A stretch of 64,000 nucleotides of DNA from Alistipes sp. (lineage in GTDB: Bacteria > Bacteroidota > Bacteroidia > Bacteroidales > Rikenellaceae): assembly GCA_017398555.1 (NCBI GenBank), contig JAFQFV010000009.1, forward strand, positions 22,594 through 86,593, in the 5' to 3' direction. Both the position numbers and the translations under genes were made by a program. Positions 51,892 to 61,489 of this stretch are shown one piece after another (within the stretch, counting starts at the first letter, position 1; the number at the start of each line of letters is the position of its first letter). The notes beneath the pieces were generated by a model that was not told where the DNA came from, did not search any database, and saw nothing but the letters and a program-made list of their open reading frames with translations.

Positions 51892-54147
51892 CTATTCTAA
51901 TCTGATTTTAATCTTATCTCCGTGGTGTAGTGCAGCACCCGCCTCTTTGCTTTGATATACAACCTTACCGCTGCCGGTAAATGAGACATCAAGGCCTCTG
52001 CTCTCAAGCAGGAACAGCGCATCGGCAAGACCCATTCCTATAACATCAGGAATGACCCTCTTGTCGGCTGTTGTTGAGGTGATACTTATGCTGCTTATAC
52101 CCGTCTTTGTCGTTCCCCAGCCCGTTGGTGAGGTGTATGCCGAAACCAAATCGAAGTGGCTCGCCACGCTGCCGATATGCTCGATATTTCCGCCCTTCAC
52201 ATCCGAAGGAAGCTGCTTGACATCGCTCACAATAAGTGGCTCTGCCCACTCGCGCTCTCGGTTGTAGAGGTATGAGGCTACGCGCTTCTGTACAGGACCC
52301 GCTAAGGTTGCACCATAGATAGAGCCGGAGCCCTTCTTCTTGTGGATGGCCGTGATAATGGTATATCGCGGATTGTCTGCAGGCAGATATGTGACCATAG
52401 AGCCGAGATAGTACGAGTCGGAGTATTTATTACCCATCGCGATAGTGGCTGTACCTGTCTTTGCACCTACGCGGAAAGGTGTGGCGTCGATGCCGAAATA
52501 CTCCTCTGCAGTGCCCTCAAGAGCGACATTTTCAAGATATTCACGTAGCAGAGCAAGTGTGCTTGTCGAACAGATAGAGTCTTTGACAACCTTGGTCGGA
52601 AAGTCTGCTATCACCTTGCCATTGCGACGCATCTGACTTATCAGGCGCGGAGCGACCATCTTTCCGCCATTGGCAACGGCATTATAGAGGGTCAGTGTCT
52701 GCATCGGCGTAATCTCCAAACCATAACCATAGGCGAGCATACCGAGTGTCGAGCCATACCACTTTGCCGTGCCTGGCTTCGGAAGATATGGGCTCTTCGG
52801 CTGAAACTCCTCAAAGGCGATATGGTGGTCGAGCTGAAGATCACACAGAGCCTGATAATACTCACGCTCCTTGCCCTCGAAGTGGTCAAGCACAGCCTTT
52901 ACAAAATAGACATTTGCCGACTCTGTAAAGGCGGTTTTAAGGTCAATCTGTGGCTTTTTGCGGGTACCGATAGGGTGCGAGTCCTCAACAGAGTTGTATT
53001 TACCCACCTTCACGCGCTTACCGTAGCCTGAGTTGTACATCTTAGATGGTGACATACCCGCCTTGTCGAGCAGAATCATCGTTGTTGCCAACTTGAGTGT
53101 CGAGCCCGGCTCCATAGGGGTTGCTATGGCGTGATTTGGACCCTCGTAGTAGTCCCCTTTGGCTGTTCGGGAGAGGTTTGCCAACGCTAAAATATCGCCC
53201 GTAGCGCACTCCATAACTACCGTTGTTCCCCAAATGCCATTCTGCGCCTTAAGCGCCTCGCGAAGGGCTCTGTCGGCAACATCTTGCAACTCAATATCAA
53301 TCGTGGTGACAATATCGGCACCATTTACAGGCTGTATGGTCTTGAGTGTGTCGTTCTCAATCTTCGCCTTGAAATTTGGCGCCATATATTGCAGATAGAC
53401 CTTGCCGTTTTTGCCTGCAAGGGTATCACGATAGGCATATTCGATGCCGTATGGATGCTCTACATCTGTTCGACCGATAGTTCGCATAGCCAAGTTGCCG
53501 TGCGGATAGATGCGCGAGTCGATAGGCTTTGAGTGATATACAAGACCCATATTTTCATTCAGAATAGGAAAGCGGTTAATCTGCTCCCACTCATTCATAT
53601 CCACATCGCGGAAGAGTCGGGTGTGGGTATGGCGACGCTTGACCTCGTATGTAGGTATCGTGTCGTACTGCTTGCCACGGAATAGACGACTGATAGGGCT
53701 CTGACGCTTCTCTTTAATATTTTGACCCGTCAGCACCTTTTGGGTTGCCTTGCGATGGATGCTGTCCATACGGTTGTAGTACCAGCGTGGCGAGTGGTCA
53801 CCGAAGTAGCCACTGAGCAGCTTGGCCAGAGAGTCAGCGTTGCGCGCAAATTTCTCCTCATTATCGAAGCCGTGGCTGGCAAAGTCGAGGAAGATACTCT
53901 GACGCAGAATAGATGTGGCAAGTGGCTCGCCATTGCGGGCGAGAATCTTACCTCGGGTAGCATAAAGCACCTCGGAAGAGATGAGCTTTTTGTGCACCTG
54001 ATGTGATATCTTGCCGATATTCTCGTCGAAGAACTGTATGTATATCAGACGGCAGAAGATACCGATGATAGCTACTATCAACAGAATCTTAATCACCTTG
54101 AGCCTTGAGGCGATCTCCTCTTGCCACTTGCGCTTCAACTCATCCAT
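51892..54147 (-). CDS. ftsI: Septal penicillin-binding protein with PASTA domain
   Basis: A 751-residue class B transpeptidase. One N-terminal TM (about 18-40) leads to a dimerisation domain with a GxIxxRNGE-like GKILARNGEPLA, and a transpeptidase domain. The active-site Ser349 lies in PGSTLKLA, SxN appears as SAN, and KTG as Lys563 in AKTGTA. A C-terminal PASTA domain (about 685-751: VIPDVIGMGLADALFLLESRGL) is the Bacteroidota form. It crosslinks septal peptidoglycan with FtsW. Confidence 0.95.
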   Translation of the reverse strand: MDELKRKWQEEIASRLKVIKILLIVAIIGIFCRLIYIQFFDENIGKISHQVHKKLISSEVLYATRGKILARNGEPLATSILRQSIFLDFASHGFDNEEKFARNADSLAKLLSGYFGDHSPRWYYNRMDSIHRKATQKVLTGQNIKEKRQSPISRLFRGKQYDTIPTYEVKRRHTHTRLFRDVDMNEWEQINRFPILNENMGLVYHSKPIDSRIYPHGNLAMRTIGRTDVEHPYGIEYAYRDTLAGKNGKVYLQYMAPNFKAKIENDTLKTIQPVNGADIVTTIDIELQDVADRALREALKAQNGIWGTTVVMECATGDILALANLSRTAKGDYYEGPNHAIATPMEPGSTLKLATTMILLDKAGMSPSKMYNSGYGKRVKVGKYNSVEDSHPIGTRKKPQIDLKTAFTESANVYFVKAVLDHFEGKEREYYQALCDLQLDHHIAFEEFQPKSPYLPKPGTAKWYGSTLGMLAYGYGLEITPMQTLTLYNAVANGGKMVAPRLISQMRRNGKVIADFPTKVVKDSICSTSTLALLREYLENVALEGTAEEYFGIDATPFRVGAKTGTATIAMGNKYSDSYYLGSMVTYLPADNPRYTIITAIHKKKGSGSIYGATLAGPVQKRVASYLYNREREWAEPLIVSDVKQLPSDVKGGNIEHIGSVASHFDLVSAYTSPTGWGTTKTGISSISITSTTADKRVIPDVIGMGLADALFLLESRGLDVSFTGSGKVVYQSKEAGAALHHGDKIKIRLE

Positions 54148-54149
54148 AG

Positions 54150-54602
54150 CTACCTCTTCTTCTCCTCTTTGATGATTGTAACGGGCTCGATAGTGTCTTC
54201 CAACGGGATATCTCTCCTCTTCAGCTCACGCACTATTGCCGAGTGGGTTGTAGCACCCAGACGTTGCTCCTCAGAGCGTAGAGCTCGCTCCTCCAGCAGA
54301 CGTACCTGCTCGACTGTTCGGTTCTCCCGAATCTGCATATGAAGCGAAGAAAATAGGAAGATGATGCTTGCCAAAAAGAGCAGAGCTAAATAGAATAGAT
54401 AGTCGTAACCCTTTGATATAGAAGGGTTAAGAATAATCTCTCCTGTGAAGATCGAGCGCACGAACTCTACCGTAGCCATCACAGCTCGCTTGAGCTTTGC
54501 CGGTACGGTAATTACCACCTGCTCTACATCCGACTCCGGCGTGGGTGTCGGGGTAGCGGGGGGCGTTGGGGTGCTCTGATCTATCAATTCTGTATCACTC
54601 AT
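54150..54602 (-). CDS. ftsL: FtsL-like division protein
   Basis: A 150-residue single-pass protein. A cytosolic N-terminus rich in Pro/Thr (about 8-28) is followed by a TM, LFYLALLFLASIIFLFSSLHM (about 90-110), and a coiled-coil-like periplasmic part with a Glu/Arg heptad pattern. Sequence similarity to FtsL is low, so the call rests on topology and on its place between rsmH and ftsI. The ATG overlaps the rsmH stop by four bases. Confidence 0.8.
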   Translation of the reverse strand: MSDTELIDQSTPTPPATPTPTPESDVEQVVITVPAKLKRAVMATVEFVRSIFTGEIILNPSISKGYDYLFYLALLFLASIIFLFSSLHMQIRENRTVEQVRLLEERALRSEEQRLGATTHSAIVRELKRRDIPLEDTIEPVTIIKEEKKR

Positions 54603-55501
54603 AACTTCTCGGCAGCTCTCATCTTTGCAGAACGAGAGCGTGGGTTTTCTGCTATCTCTCTATCACTTGGTACAACGGCTTTGCGGGTGACAACACTCCA
54701 TGGGGTGGTGCTGCGACCGAAGAAATCCTTCTCAATCTTACCCTCGGTATTGCCGCTGCGAATGAAATTCTTGACTATTCTGTCCTCCAACGAGTGGTAG
54801 GATATGACGACTAAACGACCACCCGGCTTGAGGACTTTCAGGCTCTGTTCAAGAGCCATCTTAAGCGCCTCCATCTCGCCATTAACCTCTATGCGCAGCG
54901 CCTGAAAGAGCTTTGTGAGGAACTTCGACTCATCCTTCTTCGGTGTGCAAGGGGCAACGGCAGCAACAAGCTCGGCTGTGGTTGTAATAGGCTTTACAGC
55001 CCTTGCGCGAGCGATGCAGGCGGCAATTTTCCAAGTGGTATCAAGCTCTCCGTATTGTGAAAATATCGTTGCCAACTGCTCCTCGGTGCGGTTATTGACC
55101 ACATCGGCAGCCGTCTCGCCTCCGCGCTGGTTCATACGCATATCGAGCGGAGCCTCTCCGCGGAAAGAGAAGCCGCGAGGCAGGGCGTCAAAGTGGTGCG
55201 ACGATACACCCAGATCGGCAAGTATGCCATCTACCTCGGTCACGCCGCGCAGACGCAGTGCCGAGCGCAGGAAGCGGAAGTTGCTCTCCACGTAGTTAAA
55301 TCGGCTATCCTCCGGCGCATTGGCCTTGGTATCCGAATCTTGGTCAAAGCTGTACAGACGACCATCGCTGCCCAAAGAGTCAAGGATACGGCGCGAGTGA
55401 CCTCCACCACCAAAGGTGAGGTCTGCATAGACGCCATCAGCCTTGATGTCGAGCAGCTCGATAGCCTCTTCGAGCAGTACGGGGGTGTGGTAGTTACTCA
55501 T
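54599..55501 (-). CDS. rsmH: 16S rRNA (cytosine-1402-N4) methyltransferase
   Basis: A 300-residue SAM-dependent methyltransferase (MraW). Blocks: YHTPVLLEEAIELL at the start, DLTFGGGGHSRRIL for SAM binding, ILADLGVSSHHFD, RGFSFRGEAPLDMRM and VISYHSLEDRIVKNF. Full length. It overlaps the lysC stop by one base. mraZ, which usually precedes rsmH, is missing. Confidence 0.97.
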   Translation of the reverse strand: MSNYHTPVLLEEAIELLDIKADGVYADLTFGGGGHSRRILDSLGSDGRLYSFDQDSDTKANAPEDSRFNYVESNFRFLRSALRLRGVTEVDGILADLGVSSHHFDALPRGFSFRGEAPLDMRMNQRGGETAADVVNNRTEEQLATIFSQYGELDTTWKIAACIARARAVKPITTTAELVAAVAPCTPKKDESKFLTKLFQALRIEVNGEMEALKMALEQSLKVLKPGGRLVVISYHSLEDRIVKNFIRSGNTEGKIEKDFFGRSTTPWSVVTRKAVVPSDREIAENPRSRSAKMRAAEKL

Positions 55502-56757
55502 TACTCTTTGCGAAGTATTACTCGAACAGTGCGGGCATCAATCTGCTTTACGATATTGCGCTCGGAGAAGGTGTGAGCCTTGAGTACCTGCTCGTTGTGG
55601 TTACGAATAGTGAGCAGCTCAACCTCCTCGTTTATTGCTGTGTCAAAACCCTCCGCCTGAAGAGCTGCTGCAGCCTCCTCAAGACGCCAACTACTCTCGG
55701 TGCAGAGATTCAAATCTACCGCCGAGTTGTGAATAAGGTTTGTCTTGATGCGGAAACGCTCAAGAATAGAGAAGACAATCGGGAACTTCTCCTCAAGGAC
55801 AAACGACAGGTCGCGTGAGCGCAGCGTAAGCAGGCTCTGGTTGCGCTTGAGGATGATGATAGGCACCTTGACATCCTCGGCCGCTCCGTCGATACGTGTG
55901 CCCGCAGCCGCCTTGTTGCCAAATGGGCGAACGTAGAGCGGGATATTCTTATTCTGAAGCGGTTTGATGGTCTTGGGGTGGATAATCTGCGCACCGCTAT
56001 ATGCCAACTCGATAGTATCGACATAGTTGAGCGCGTCAATCTTCTCTGCCTCAGGGAATATCTTTGGATCGGCATTAAGGATACCATCCACATCCTTCCA
56101 AACGGTCATAGACTCCGCATCGAGGATGTGAGCCACAACGGCTGCCGAATAGTCAGAACCCTCACGGCCGAGAGTTGTTGTGCTGCCATCTGCTGCCGAG
56201 CCGATAAAACCTTGACCGACAAATACACGCTCTGCCGAGCCGGCCACCTCGCGACGAAGCAGTGGAGTGGACTCCTCGATAAATACGTTGGCGTCCTTAT
56301 GGCGGAACTGTGTGACAAATGTGCGACGCATATCGACCCAATGGTTTGCGATCCCCGCAAAGTTGAGCCACTCGGAGATAATTGTGGTAGAGATAAGCTC
56401 TCCGAATGCTACAGTGCGGTCATAACGCTCCTCTGCGCGTGAGGCGTCATAAGGAACGGTTGTGATGAAGCGGTGCAACTCGCTCAGCAGAGCCTCCACC
56501 TGACCGAGTGTGCGGTGCTCGCCAAACAAATCGTCGATAATCGCTTGATGATATGCGGCAATCTCGTCAATCTTTGTCTGTGCCGCCTCGATGTTACCTG
56601 TGCGGTAGTGGTCAAAGACCTCCTCAAGGGCATTTGTTGTCTTGCCCATCGCAGAGACGATGATAAACAGCTCGCTCTCCCCCTCAATAATATGCTTTAG
56701 GTTGCGTACTCCATCGGCATTCTTTACCGATGCGCCACCAAACTTATAGACCTTCAT
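55501..56757 (-). CDS. lysC: Aspartate kinase
   Basis: A 418-residue kinase that commits aspartate to lysine, diaminopimelate, threonine and methionine. The kinase domain begins VYKFGGASVKNADGVRNL and contains GFIGSAADGSTTTLGREGSDYSAA and WKDVDGILNADPKIFPEA. ACT regulatory domains occupy about 305-418, implying feedback by an end-product amino acid. It replaces mraZ in front of rsmH, so DAP supply is tied to the division-wall genes. 11 bp after the S9 peptidase gene. Confidence 0.95.
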   Translation of the reverse strand: MKVYKFGGASVKNADGVRNLKHIIEGESELFIIVSAMGKTTNALEEVFDHYRTGNIEAAQTKIDEIAAYHQAIIDDLFGEHRTLGQVEALLSELHRFITTVPYDASRAEERYDRTVAFGELISTTIISEWLNFAGIANHWVDMRRTFVTQFRHKDANVFIEESTPLLRREVAGSAERVFVGQGFIGSAADGSTTTLGREGSDYSAAVVAHILDAESMTVWKDVDGILNADPKIFPEAEKIDALNYVDTIELAYSGAQIIHPKTIKPLQNKNIPLYVRPFGNKAAAGTRIDGAAEDVKVPIIILKRNQSLLTLRSRDLSFVLEEKFPIVFSILERFRIKTNLIHNSAVDLNLCTESSWRLEEAAAALQAEGFDTAINEEVELLTIRNHNEQVLKAHTFSERNIVKQIDARTVRVILRKE

Positions 56758-56768
56758 ATCGAATGTTG

Positions 56769-58919
56769 TTACTTTATTGTCTTGTATTTTGTGTTAGTAT
56801 TCTCAAAGATAAATGCGTATGTATCTGCCGCCTCCTCAATGCGCTTTGCTGTCGGCTTGCCCGCTCCATGACCGGCATTGGTGTCGATACGGATAAGCAC
56901 AGGCGCCTCGCCTGCGTGGCAGTGCTGAAGGGTCGCTGCAAACTTAAATGAGTGAGCAGGAACTACTCTGTCGTCGTGGTCGGCAGTAGTTACGAGGGTT
57001 GCCGGATATGCAACGCCTTCGCGCAGATTGTGCAGCGGAGAGTACTTGTAGAGGTACTCAAACTGCTCCTTATTCTCCGAACTGCCATACTCCACAACCC
57101 AGCCGTGACCGATGGTAAAGAGGTGGAAACGGAGCATATCCATAACACCTACAGCAGGAAGAGCTACAGCGTAGAGCTCCGGACGCTGTGTCATACACGC
57201 TCCAACGAGCAGACCTCCGTTTGAACCACCCGCAATTGCGAGCTTTTCGGATGAGGTATATCCCTCGGCGATAAGGTGCTCGGCTGCGGCGATAAAGTCA
57301 TCAAATACATTCTGCTTATTCTCTAACATTCCGCCCTTATGCCACTGCTCTCCATACTCAGAGCCTCCGCGCAGATTAACCACGCAATATACGCCGCCCT
57401 GCTCCATAAACATAGCAGCCGTAGTGCTGAATGAAGGAGTGAGGTTTATCTGAAAACCACCATAGCCGTAGAGGTAACAAGGGTTTTTGCCATTAAGCTT
57501 CAGCCCCTTCTTGTGTGAGACGAACATCGGTACGCGGGTACCATCCTTGCTTGTAAAGAAGAGCTGCGAAGTGGTATAATCCGAGGTATCAAACTTAACC
57601 TCCGAGGCGTGGAAGAGGGTAGTCTTGCCACTCTGAAGGTCGTAGTGGTAGATATTGCCAGGAGTGGTGTAGTTTGCCACAGAGTAGTATGCGTGGTCAT
57701 CCTCGCGCTTGCCGTCAAAACCACCTACAGAGCCTATTGCAGGCAACTCTACCTCGCGGATAAGGTTGCCCTTGCGGTCATACTGCAACACCTTATTCTG
57801 AGCATCAATCAGGTAGAATGCAAACAGATAGTTGCCAACGGTGCTTACACCCTCAAGCGGATGTTCGGTCTGCGGGATAATGTCGTGGCAGACTCTTGTG
57901 TTCAAATCTACAGCCACCAGACGGAAGTTTGGCGCGTCATTGTTTGTCAGCACCAGTGCAACATCCTCGTAGCAGTCCAAAATGTAGTAGTCGTACTCAA
58001 AGCCCTCAAAGAGAGTCTGAAAACGCTTTTCGCCCTTGCGCTTAAATAAAACCTCTGTACCTGAGGTGCCCGCAGAGCCTGTAACAAAGAGCCAACGACC
58101 ATCCTCGCTCTCGCCACCGTGGAAGTAGTGGAGTGGTCGTGAAGGGTCAGCATAGATAAGTGTATCTTCGCTCTGGGATGTGCCTATGCGGTGGTAATAT
58201 ACCTTCTGATTGGTATTTTGTGCAGAATAGACCCCCTCCTTTGGCGCATCGTAGGCACTGTAGTAAAAACCCTTATTGTCGGGTGCCCAACTTGCACCAG
58301 AGAACTTCACCCACTTGATATGATCCTTGAGGAGCGTTTTGCTCTCGGCATCCATGACAAAAATCTCCACCCAATCACTTCCAGCCGAGGCGAGCGAGTA
58401 GGCGAAGAGTTTGCCGTCTTTGCTGAATGTGGCGGTGTTGAGTGCCACCGTACCATCATCAGAGAGAGCGTTTGGGTCGAGGAACAGCTCCTCATCAGCG
58501 CTTGCAAGGTCGCGCTTACGGTATAGTACGCTCTGGTTTTGCAGACCGCTGTTGCGCGAGATGTAGTACCAATCGCCGTGCTTTGATGGGGCACTCTGTG
58601 TCGGATAGTCCCACAACTGCTCAAGGCGAGCCTTAATCTTCTCGCGTGCAGGCAGAGAGTGGAGATAGTCAAAGGTGATGCTGTTTTGAGCCTCTACCCA
58701 AGCGGCTGTAGCCTCTGAATTGTCATCCTCCAACCAACGATACGGATCGGCTACCTCTGTGCCGAAATAGTTGTCCACAACATCCTCACGGGCTGTTTGT
58801 GGATATTCAATACTCTTTGTAAACATGCTCTTCAATAATCTTCCGCAACCGTAACCAGCTCCGTAGCAGATGGCTATAATTACGAAGACTTTGATTACTA
58901 CGTATAGTTTTTTACCCAT
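56769..58919 (-). CDS. Membrane-anchored prolyl oligopeptidase (S9A)
   Basis: A 716-residue S9A peptidase cutting short peptides after proline. The start at 58919 (MGKKLYVVIKVFVIIAICYG) gives an N-terminal TM or uncleaved signal, placing the enzyme in the periplasm. The beta-propeller begins after RWLEDDNSEATAAWV. The catalytic triad is Ser in AGGSNGGLLVG, Asp in DHDDRVVP and His in NAGHGAGKP. It heads the long minus-strand run leading into lysC and the dcw genes. A role in wall or peptide recycling is speculation. Confidence 0.93.
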   Translation of the reverse strand: MGKKLYVVIKVFVIIAICYGAGYGCGRLLKSMFTKSIEYPQTAREDVVDNYFGTEVADPYRWLEDDNSEATAAWVEAQNSITFDYLHSLPAREKIKARLEQLWDYPTQSAPSKHGDWYYISRNSGLQNQSVLYRKRDLASADEELFLDPNALSDDGTVALNTATFSKDGKLFAYSLASAGSDWVEIFVMDAESKTLLKDHIKWVKFSGASWAPDNKGFYYSAYDAPKEGVYSAQNTNQKVYYHRIGTSQSEDTLIYADPSRPLHYFHGGESEDGRWLFVTGSAGTSGTEVLFKRKGEKRFQTLFEGFEYDYYILDCYEDVALVLTNNDAPNFRLVAVDLNTRVCHDIIPQTEHPLEGVSTVGNYLFAFYLIDAQNKVLQYDRKGNLIREVELPAIGSVGGFDGKREDDHAYYSVANYTTPGNIYHYDLQSGKTTLFHASEVKFDTSDYTTSQLFFTSKDGTRVPMFVSHKKGLKLNGKNPCYLYGYGGFQINLTPSFSTTAAMFMEQGGVYCVVNLRGGSEYGEQWHKGGMLENKQNVFDDFIAAAEHLIAEGYTSSEKLAIAGGSNGGLLVGACMTQRPELYAVALPAVGVMDMLRFHLFTIGHGWVVEYGSSENKEQFEYLYKYSPLHNLREGVAYPATLVTTADHDDRVVPAHSFKFAATLQHCHAGEAPVLIRIDTNAGHGAGKPTAKRIEEAADTYAFIFENTNTKYKTIK

Positions 58920-58937
58920 ATTTATATATATTTGCGA

Positions 58938-58945
58938 CAAAGATA
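58938..58945 (-). promoter_or_regulatory. -7 box for the S9 peptidase-lysC-dcw run
   Basis: TATCTTTG on the minus strand (58945-58938), 19 bp before the peptidase ATG. No TTG at the proper distance. It is the only promoter-like signal I noticed upstream of the ten co-directional genes. Confidence 0.5.
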
Positions 58946-58988
58946 CAAAAACTCTCGGCAACACATATATTTAATGGCAACTTTTTTG

Positions 58989-58996
58989 TATCTTTG
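58989..58996 (+). promoter_or_regulatory. -7 box for dapD-birA
   Basis: TATCTTTG, 17 bp before the dapD ATG. The -33 region has only a weak match. Confidence 0.5.
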
Positions 58997-59013
58997 GGAA
59001 AAATTTTAACACT

Positions 59014-59838
59014 ATGAAGGATTTACAGAAGATTATAGAGGCGGCGTGGGAGAATCGCGCGCTGTTGGAGAATGAGGCTACTCGCGAGGCTATTCGCACC
59101 GTTATTGAGGCGGTGGATAAGGGAGAGTTGCGCTGTGCAGAACCTATCGATTTGGAGAAGAGCGAGTGGCGGGTAAATGAGTGGGTTAAGAAGGCGATAA
59201 TCCTCTACTTCCCTATTCAGAAGATGCGAACTATGCGTGCCGGAGAGCTTGAGTGGTACGATAAGATGGAGCTTAAGCGCGATTTTCATAACCTCGGCGT
59301 GCGTGTAGTGCCTCACGGTATTGCTCGTTATGGTGCATATATCGCTCCAGGTGCGGTTATGATGCCGTCGTATGTCAATATTGGCGCCTATGTGGATAGC
59401 GGAACTATGGTCGATACGTGGGCAACCGTCGGCTCTTGCGCCCAGATTGGTAAGAATGTTCACCTGAGCGGTGGTGTGGGTATCGGTGGTGTGCTTGAGC
59501 CTGTGCAGGCGGCACCTGTTATCATCGAGGATAACTGCTTTATCGGCAGCCGTGCTATCGTTGTTGAGGGTGCACATATCTGCCGCGAGGCTGTGCTCGG
59601 CTCGAATGTGGTAATTACGGGCTCTACTCATATTATCGACGTAACAGGCAGTGAACCAAAGACTTATAAGGGTTATGTTCCTGCTCGTTCAATCGTTATC
59701 CCCGGAACATATCCAAAGCAGTTCCCTGCAGGTACGTACAACGTTTCGTGCGCCCTTATTATCGGTCAGCGCAAGGAGTCCACAGATAAGAAGACAACCC
59801 TTAACGACGCTCTGCGCGACTTTGGTGTAAGCGTATAG
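59014..59838 (+). CDS. dapD: Tetrahydrodipicolinate N-succinyltransferase
   Basis: A 274-residue trimeric left-handed beta-helix enzyme that succinylates tetrahydrodipicolinate in the succinylase branch of DAP synthesis. The N-terminal helical domain leads to hexapeptide repeats (about 105-220: GAYIAPGAVMMPSYVNIGAY, VHLSGGVGIGGVLEP, CFIGSRAIVVEGAHI). The presence of dapD points to the succinylase route here. Full length. birA follows after 6 bp. Confidence 0.96.
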   Translation: MKDLQKIIEAAWENRALLENEATREAIRTVIEAVDKGELRCAEPIDLEKSEWRVNEWVKKAIILYFPIQKMRTMRAGELEWYDKMELKRDFHNLGVRVVPHGIARYGAYIAPGAVMMPSYVNIGAYVDSGTMVDTWATVGSCAQIGKNVHLSGGVGIGGVLEPVQAAPVIIEDNCFIGSRAIVVEGAHICREAVLGSNVVITGSTHIIDVTGSEPKTYKGYVPARSIVIPGTYPKQFPAGTYNVSCALIIGQRKESTDKKTTLNDALRDFGVSV

Positions 59839-59844
59839 TAGCCA

Positions 59845-60561
59845 ATGATTTACCATTTAGATACGGTAGGCTCGACAAACGATGTTGCTCGTGGTGCAGA
59901 GTATCACGACGGGGATATTGTGTGGGCAGACTTTCAGACGGCGGGGCGTGGTCAGCGTGGCCATAGTTGGGAGAGCCGTGCCGGCGAAAATCTCACCTTC
60001 TCGGTGGTGCTTGAGCCACACTTTCTGCCTGTTACAGAGCAGTTTATGCTTTTGGAGGCGGTGGCACTTGCACTCTATGATTTCTTTGCGGAGTTGGGGG
60101 TTGATACCAAGATAAAGTGGACAAACGACATCTATGTCGGCGATAAAAAGGCGGTGGGAATACTTATTGAACACTCCTATTCGGGCGGAAAACTCTCGCG
60201 TACCATTGTCGGTATCGGTATAAATGTCAATCAGCGCGAATTTTCGGCAGATATTCCTAATCCTGTGTCACTTGCGTTGCTGACAGATAGAAATTATGAT
60301 AGAGAGGCGCTGTTAAAGCAGTTTGAAAAGTGCCTGTCTTGTCGCTATTCTCAACTAAAGAATGGAGAGTGGGGCAAACTGCAAACAGACTATCACTCAG
60401 TGCTTTATCGTCGTGATGAGAGGCATACATACACTCTTGCGGATGGTACTCGATTTGAGGGAATTATCCGCGGTGTAAAACCGACGGGCGATTTGATAGT
60501 TGAGTGGGAAGATGGCAAGCAGAGAAGCTATCTTTTTAAGGAGATAGAGTTTGTGCTGTAG
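59845..60561 (+). CDS. birA: Biotin--[acetyl-CoA-carboxylase] ligase
   Basis: A 238-residue ligase that attaches biotin to carboxylase carrier domains. Blocks: LDTVGSTNDVA, the ATP/biotin loop TAGRGQRGHSWES, IKWTNDIYVGDKKAVGILIE and IVGIGINVNQ. There is no N-terminal winged helix, so unlike E. coli BirA it is not a repressor. It ends at a strong terminator. Confidence 0.95.
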   Translation: MIYHLDTVGSTNDVARGAEYHDGDIVWADFQTAGRGQRGHSWESRAGENLTFSVVLEPHFLPVTEQFMLLEAVALALYDFFAELGVDTKIKWTNDIYVGDKKAVGILIEHSYSGGKLSRTIVGIGINVNQREFSADIPNPVSLALLTDRNYDREALLKQFEKCLSCRYSQLKNGEWGKLQTDYHSVLYRRDERHTYTLADGTRFEGIIRGVKPTGDLIVEWEDGKQRSYLFKEIEFVL

Positions 60562-60564
60562 TGC

Positions 60565-60605
60565 AAATAAATAGAGAACAGCAGATTGCTGTTCTCTATT
60601 TATTT
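60565..60605. terminator. Bidirectional terminator, birA and GDSL gene
   Basis: A perfect 19-bp stem (60565-60583 with 60587-60605) around GAT, A/T-rich at the base on both sides. It touches the stop codon of the convergent GDSL gene. Confidence 0.88.
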
Positions 60606-61309
60606 TAGTTCCAGATATTGGTGCTATTGCATATCGTTTCGGCTATCAGCTTGTGTCCCAAAGCGTTAGGGTGTATGCCGTCATTGCAGAATAGGGTACG
60701 ATAATCTCTCTTGACCAAGAATGGGGTGGTGATATCTATAACTTCTACCCCTGCATCGGATGCAAGTTTGAATAGCGCGAGGTTGTACATATCGTGCCAC
60801 TGCGTGATATTCTCAAGGCATCCGTTGAGCCACAGCAGTACATTGTCACGCTGCTCTCGGCTCATATCTTTAGTAAATGTGTCGAAATATTTATCCGCAA
60901 TAATCGGTGGCAGAGAGAGTAGAATGGGTTTCGCACCCAGACTCTGCACAGATGCTATCAACTCGTGGAGTTGTTCGGAGTATTGTGGAATGGATATAAA
61001 AGGGTGGTGCTCGGCAGATGGATTGTCGGCTATCTCTGACCAATGGTGGTCGCAGTCGTTACCGCCAAACTCCATGATGACATACTCTGAAGATTCAATA
61101 GCGCTCTTGTGTCTGTCTAAATTATGCAACGCGCGTAGCGTGGTATTCCCAAACATCCCGAAATTCTTTATCACACAACCAAGCTGCGCGCTGCATATAG
61201 CAACAAAGTTTTCGTCTAATTGAGTATATCTGTATTTTAAGTTATTTTGGCTTTTGTCCAGGACAATTCCTCTCACTATAGAGTCGCCCAGAGCTATTAT
61301 CTGTTTCAT
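60605..61309 (-). CDS. SGNH/GDSL-family hydrolase
   Basis: A 234-residue esterase-like protein without signal peptide. The four SGNH blocks are visible: IALGDSIVRGI with the nucleophile Ser, NFGMFGNTTLRAL with Gly, MEFGGNDCDHHW with Asn, and DGIHPNALGHKLIAE with Asp and His. The substrate is unknown. It has its own promoter, divergent from the LytTR gene. Confidence 0.92.
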   Translation of the reverse strand: MKQIIALGDSIVRGIVLDKSQNNLKYRYTQLDENFVAICSAQLGCVIKNFGMFGNTTLRALHNLDRHKSAIESSEYVIMEFGGNDCDHHWSEIADNPSAEHHPFISIPQYSEQLHELIASVQSLGAKPILLSLPPIIADKYFDTFTKDMSREQRDNVLLWLNGCLENITQWHDMYNLALFKLASDAGVEVIDITTPFLVKRDYRTLFCNDGIHPNALGHKLIAETICNSTNIWN

Positions 61310-61339
61310 AAAATAATCTTCTTAGGCTGAATGCTGATG

Positions 61340-61371
61340 CAAAGGTAAAACAGAGCTGTTGGATAGGCAAA
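61340..61371 (-). promoter_or_regulatory. Promoter of the GDSL hydrolase gene
   Basis: On the minus strand TTTG (61371-61368), 20 bp, TACCTTTG (61347-61340). Confidence 0.78.
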
Positions 61372-61424
61372 TAAGTGTGTCTTGTGACGAAAATTAGTGA
61401 CATTTTGCGGTTTTTAGGGATTAA

Positions 61425-61457
61425 TTTGGTATATTTGGGATAAAATTTATATATTTG
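61425..61457 (+). promoter_or_regulatory. Promoter of the LytTR regulator gene
   Basis: TTTG (61425-61428), 21 bp, TATATTTG (61450-61457), 32 bp before the ATG at 61490. Confidence 0.72.
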
Positions 61458-61489
61458 CGCATTCGTCACACCATTAAAAATATCTCGAT

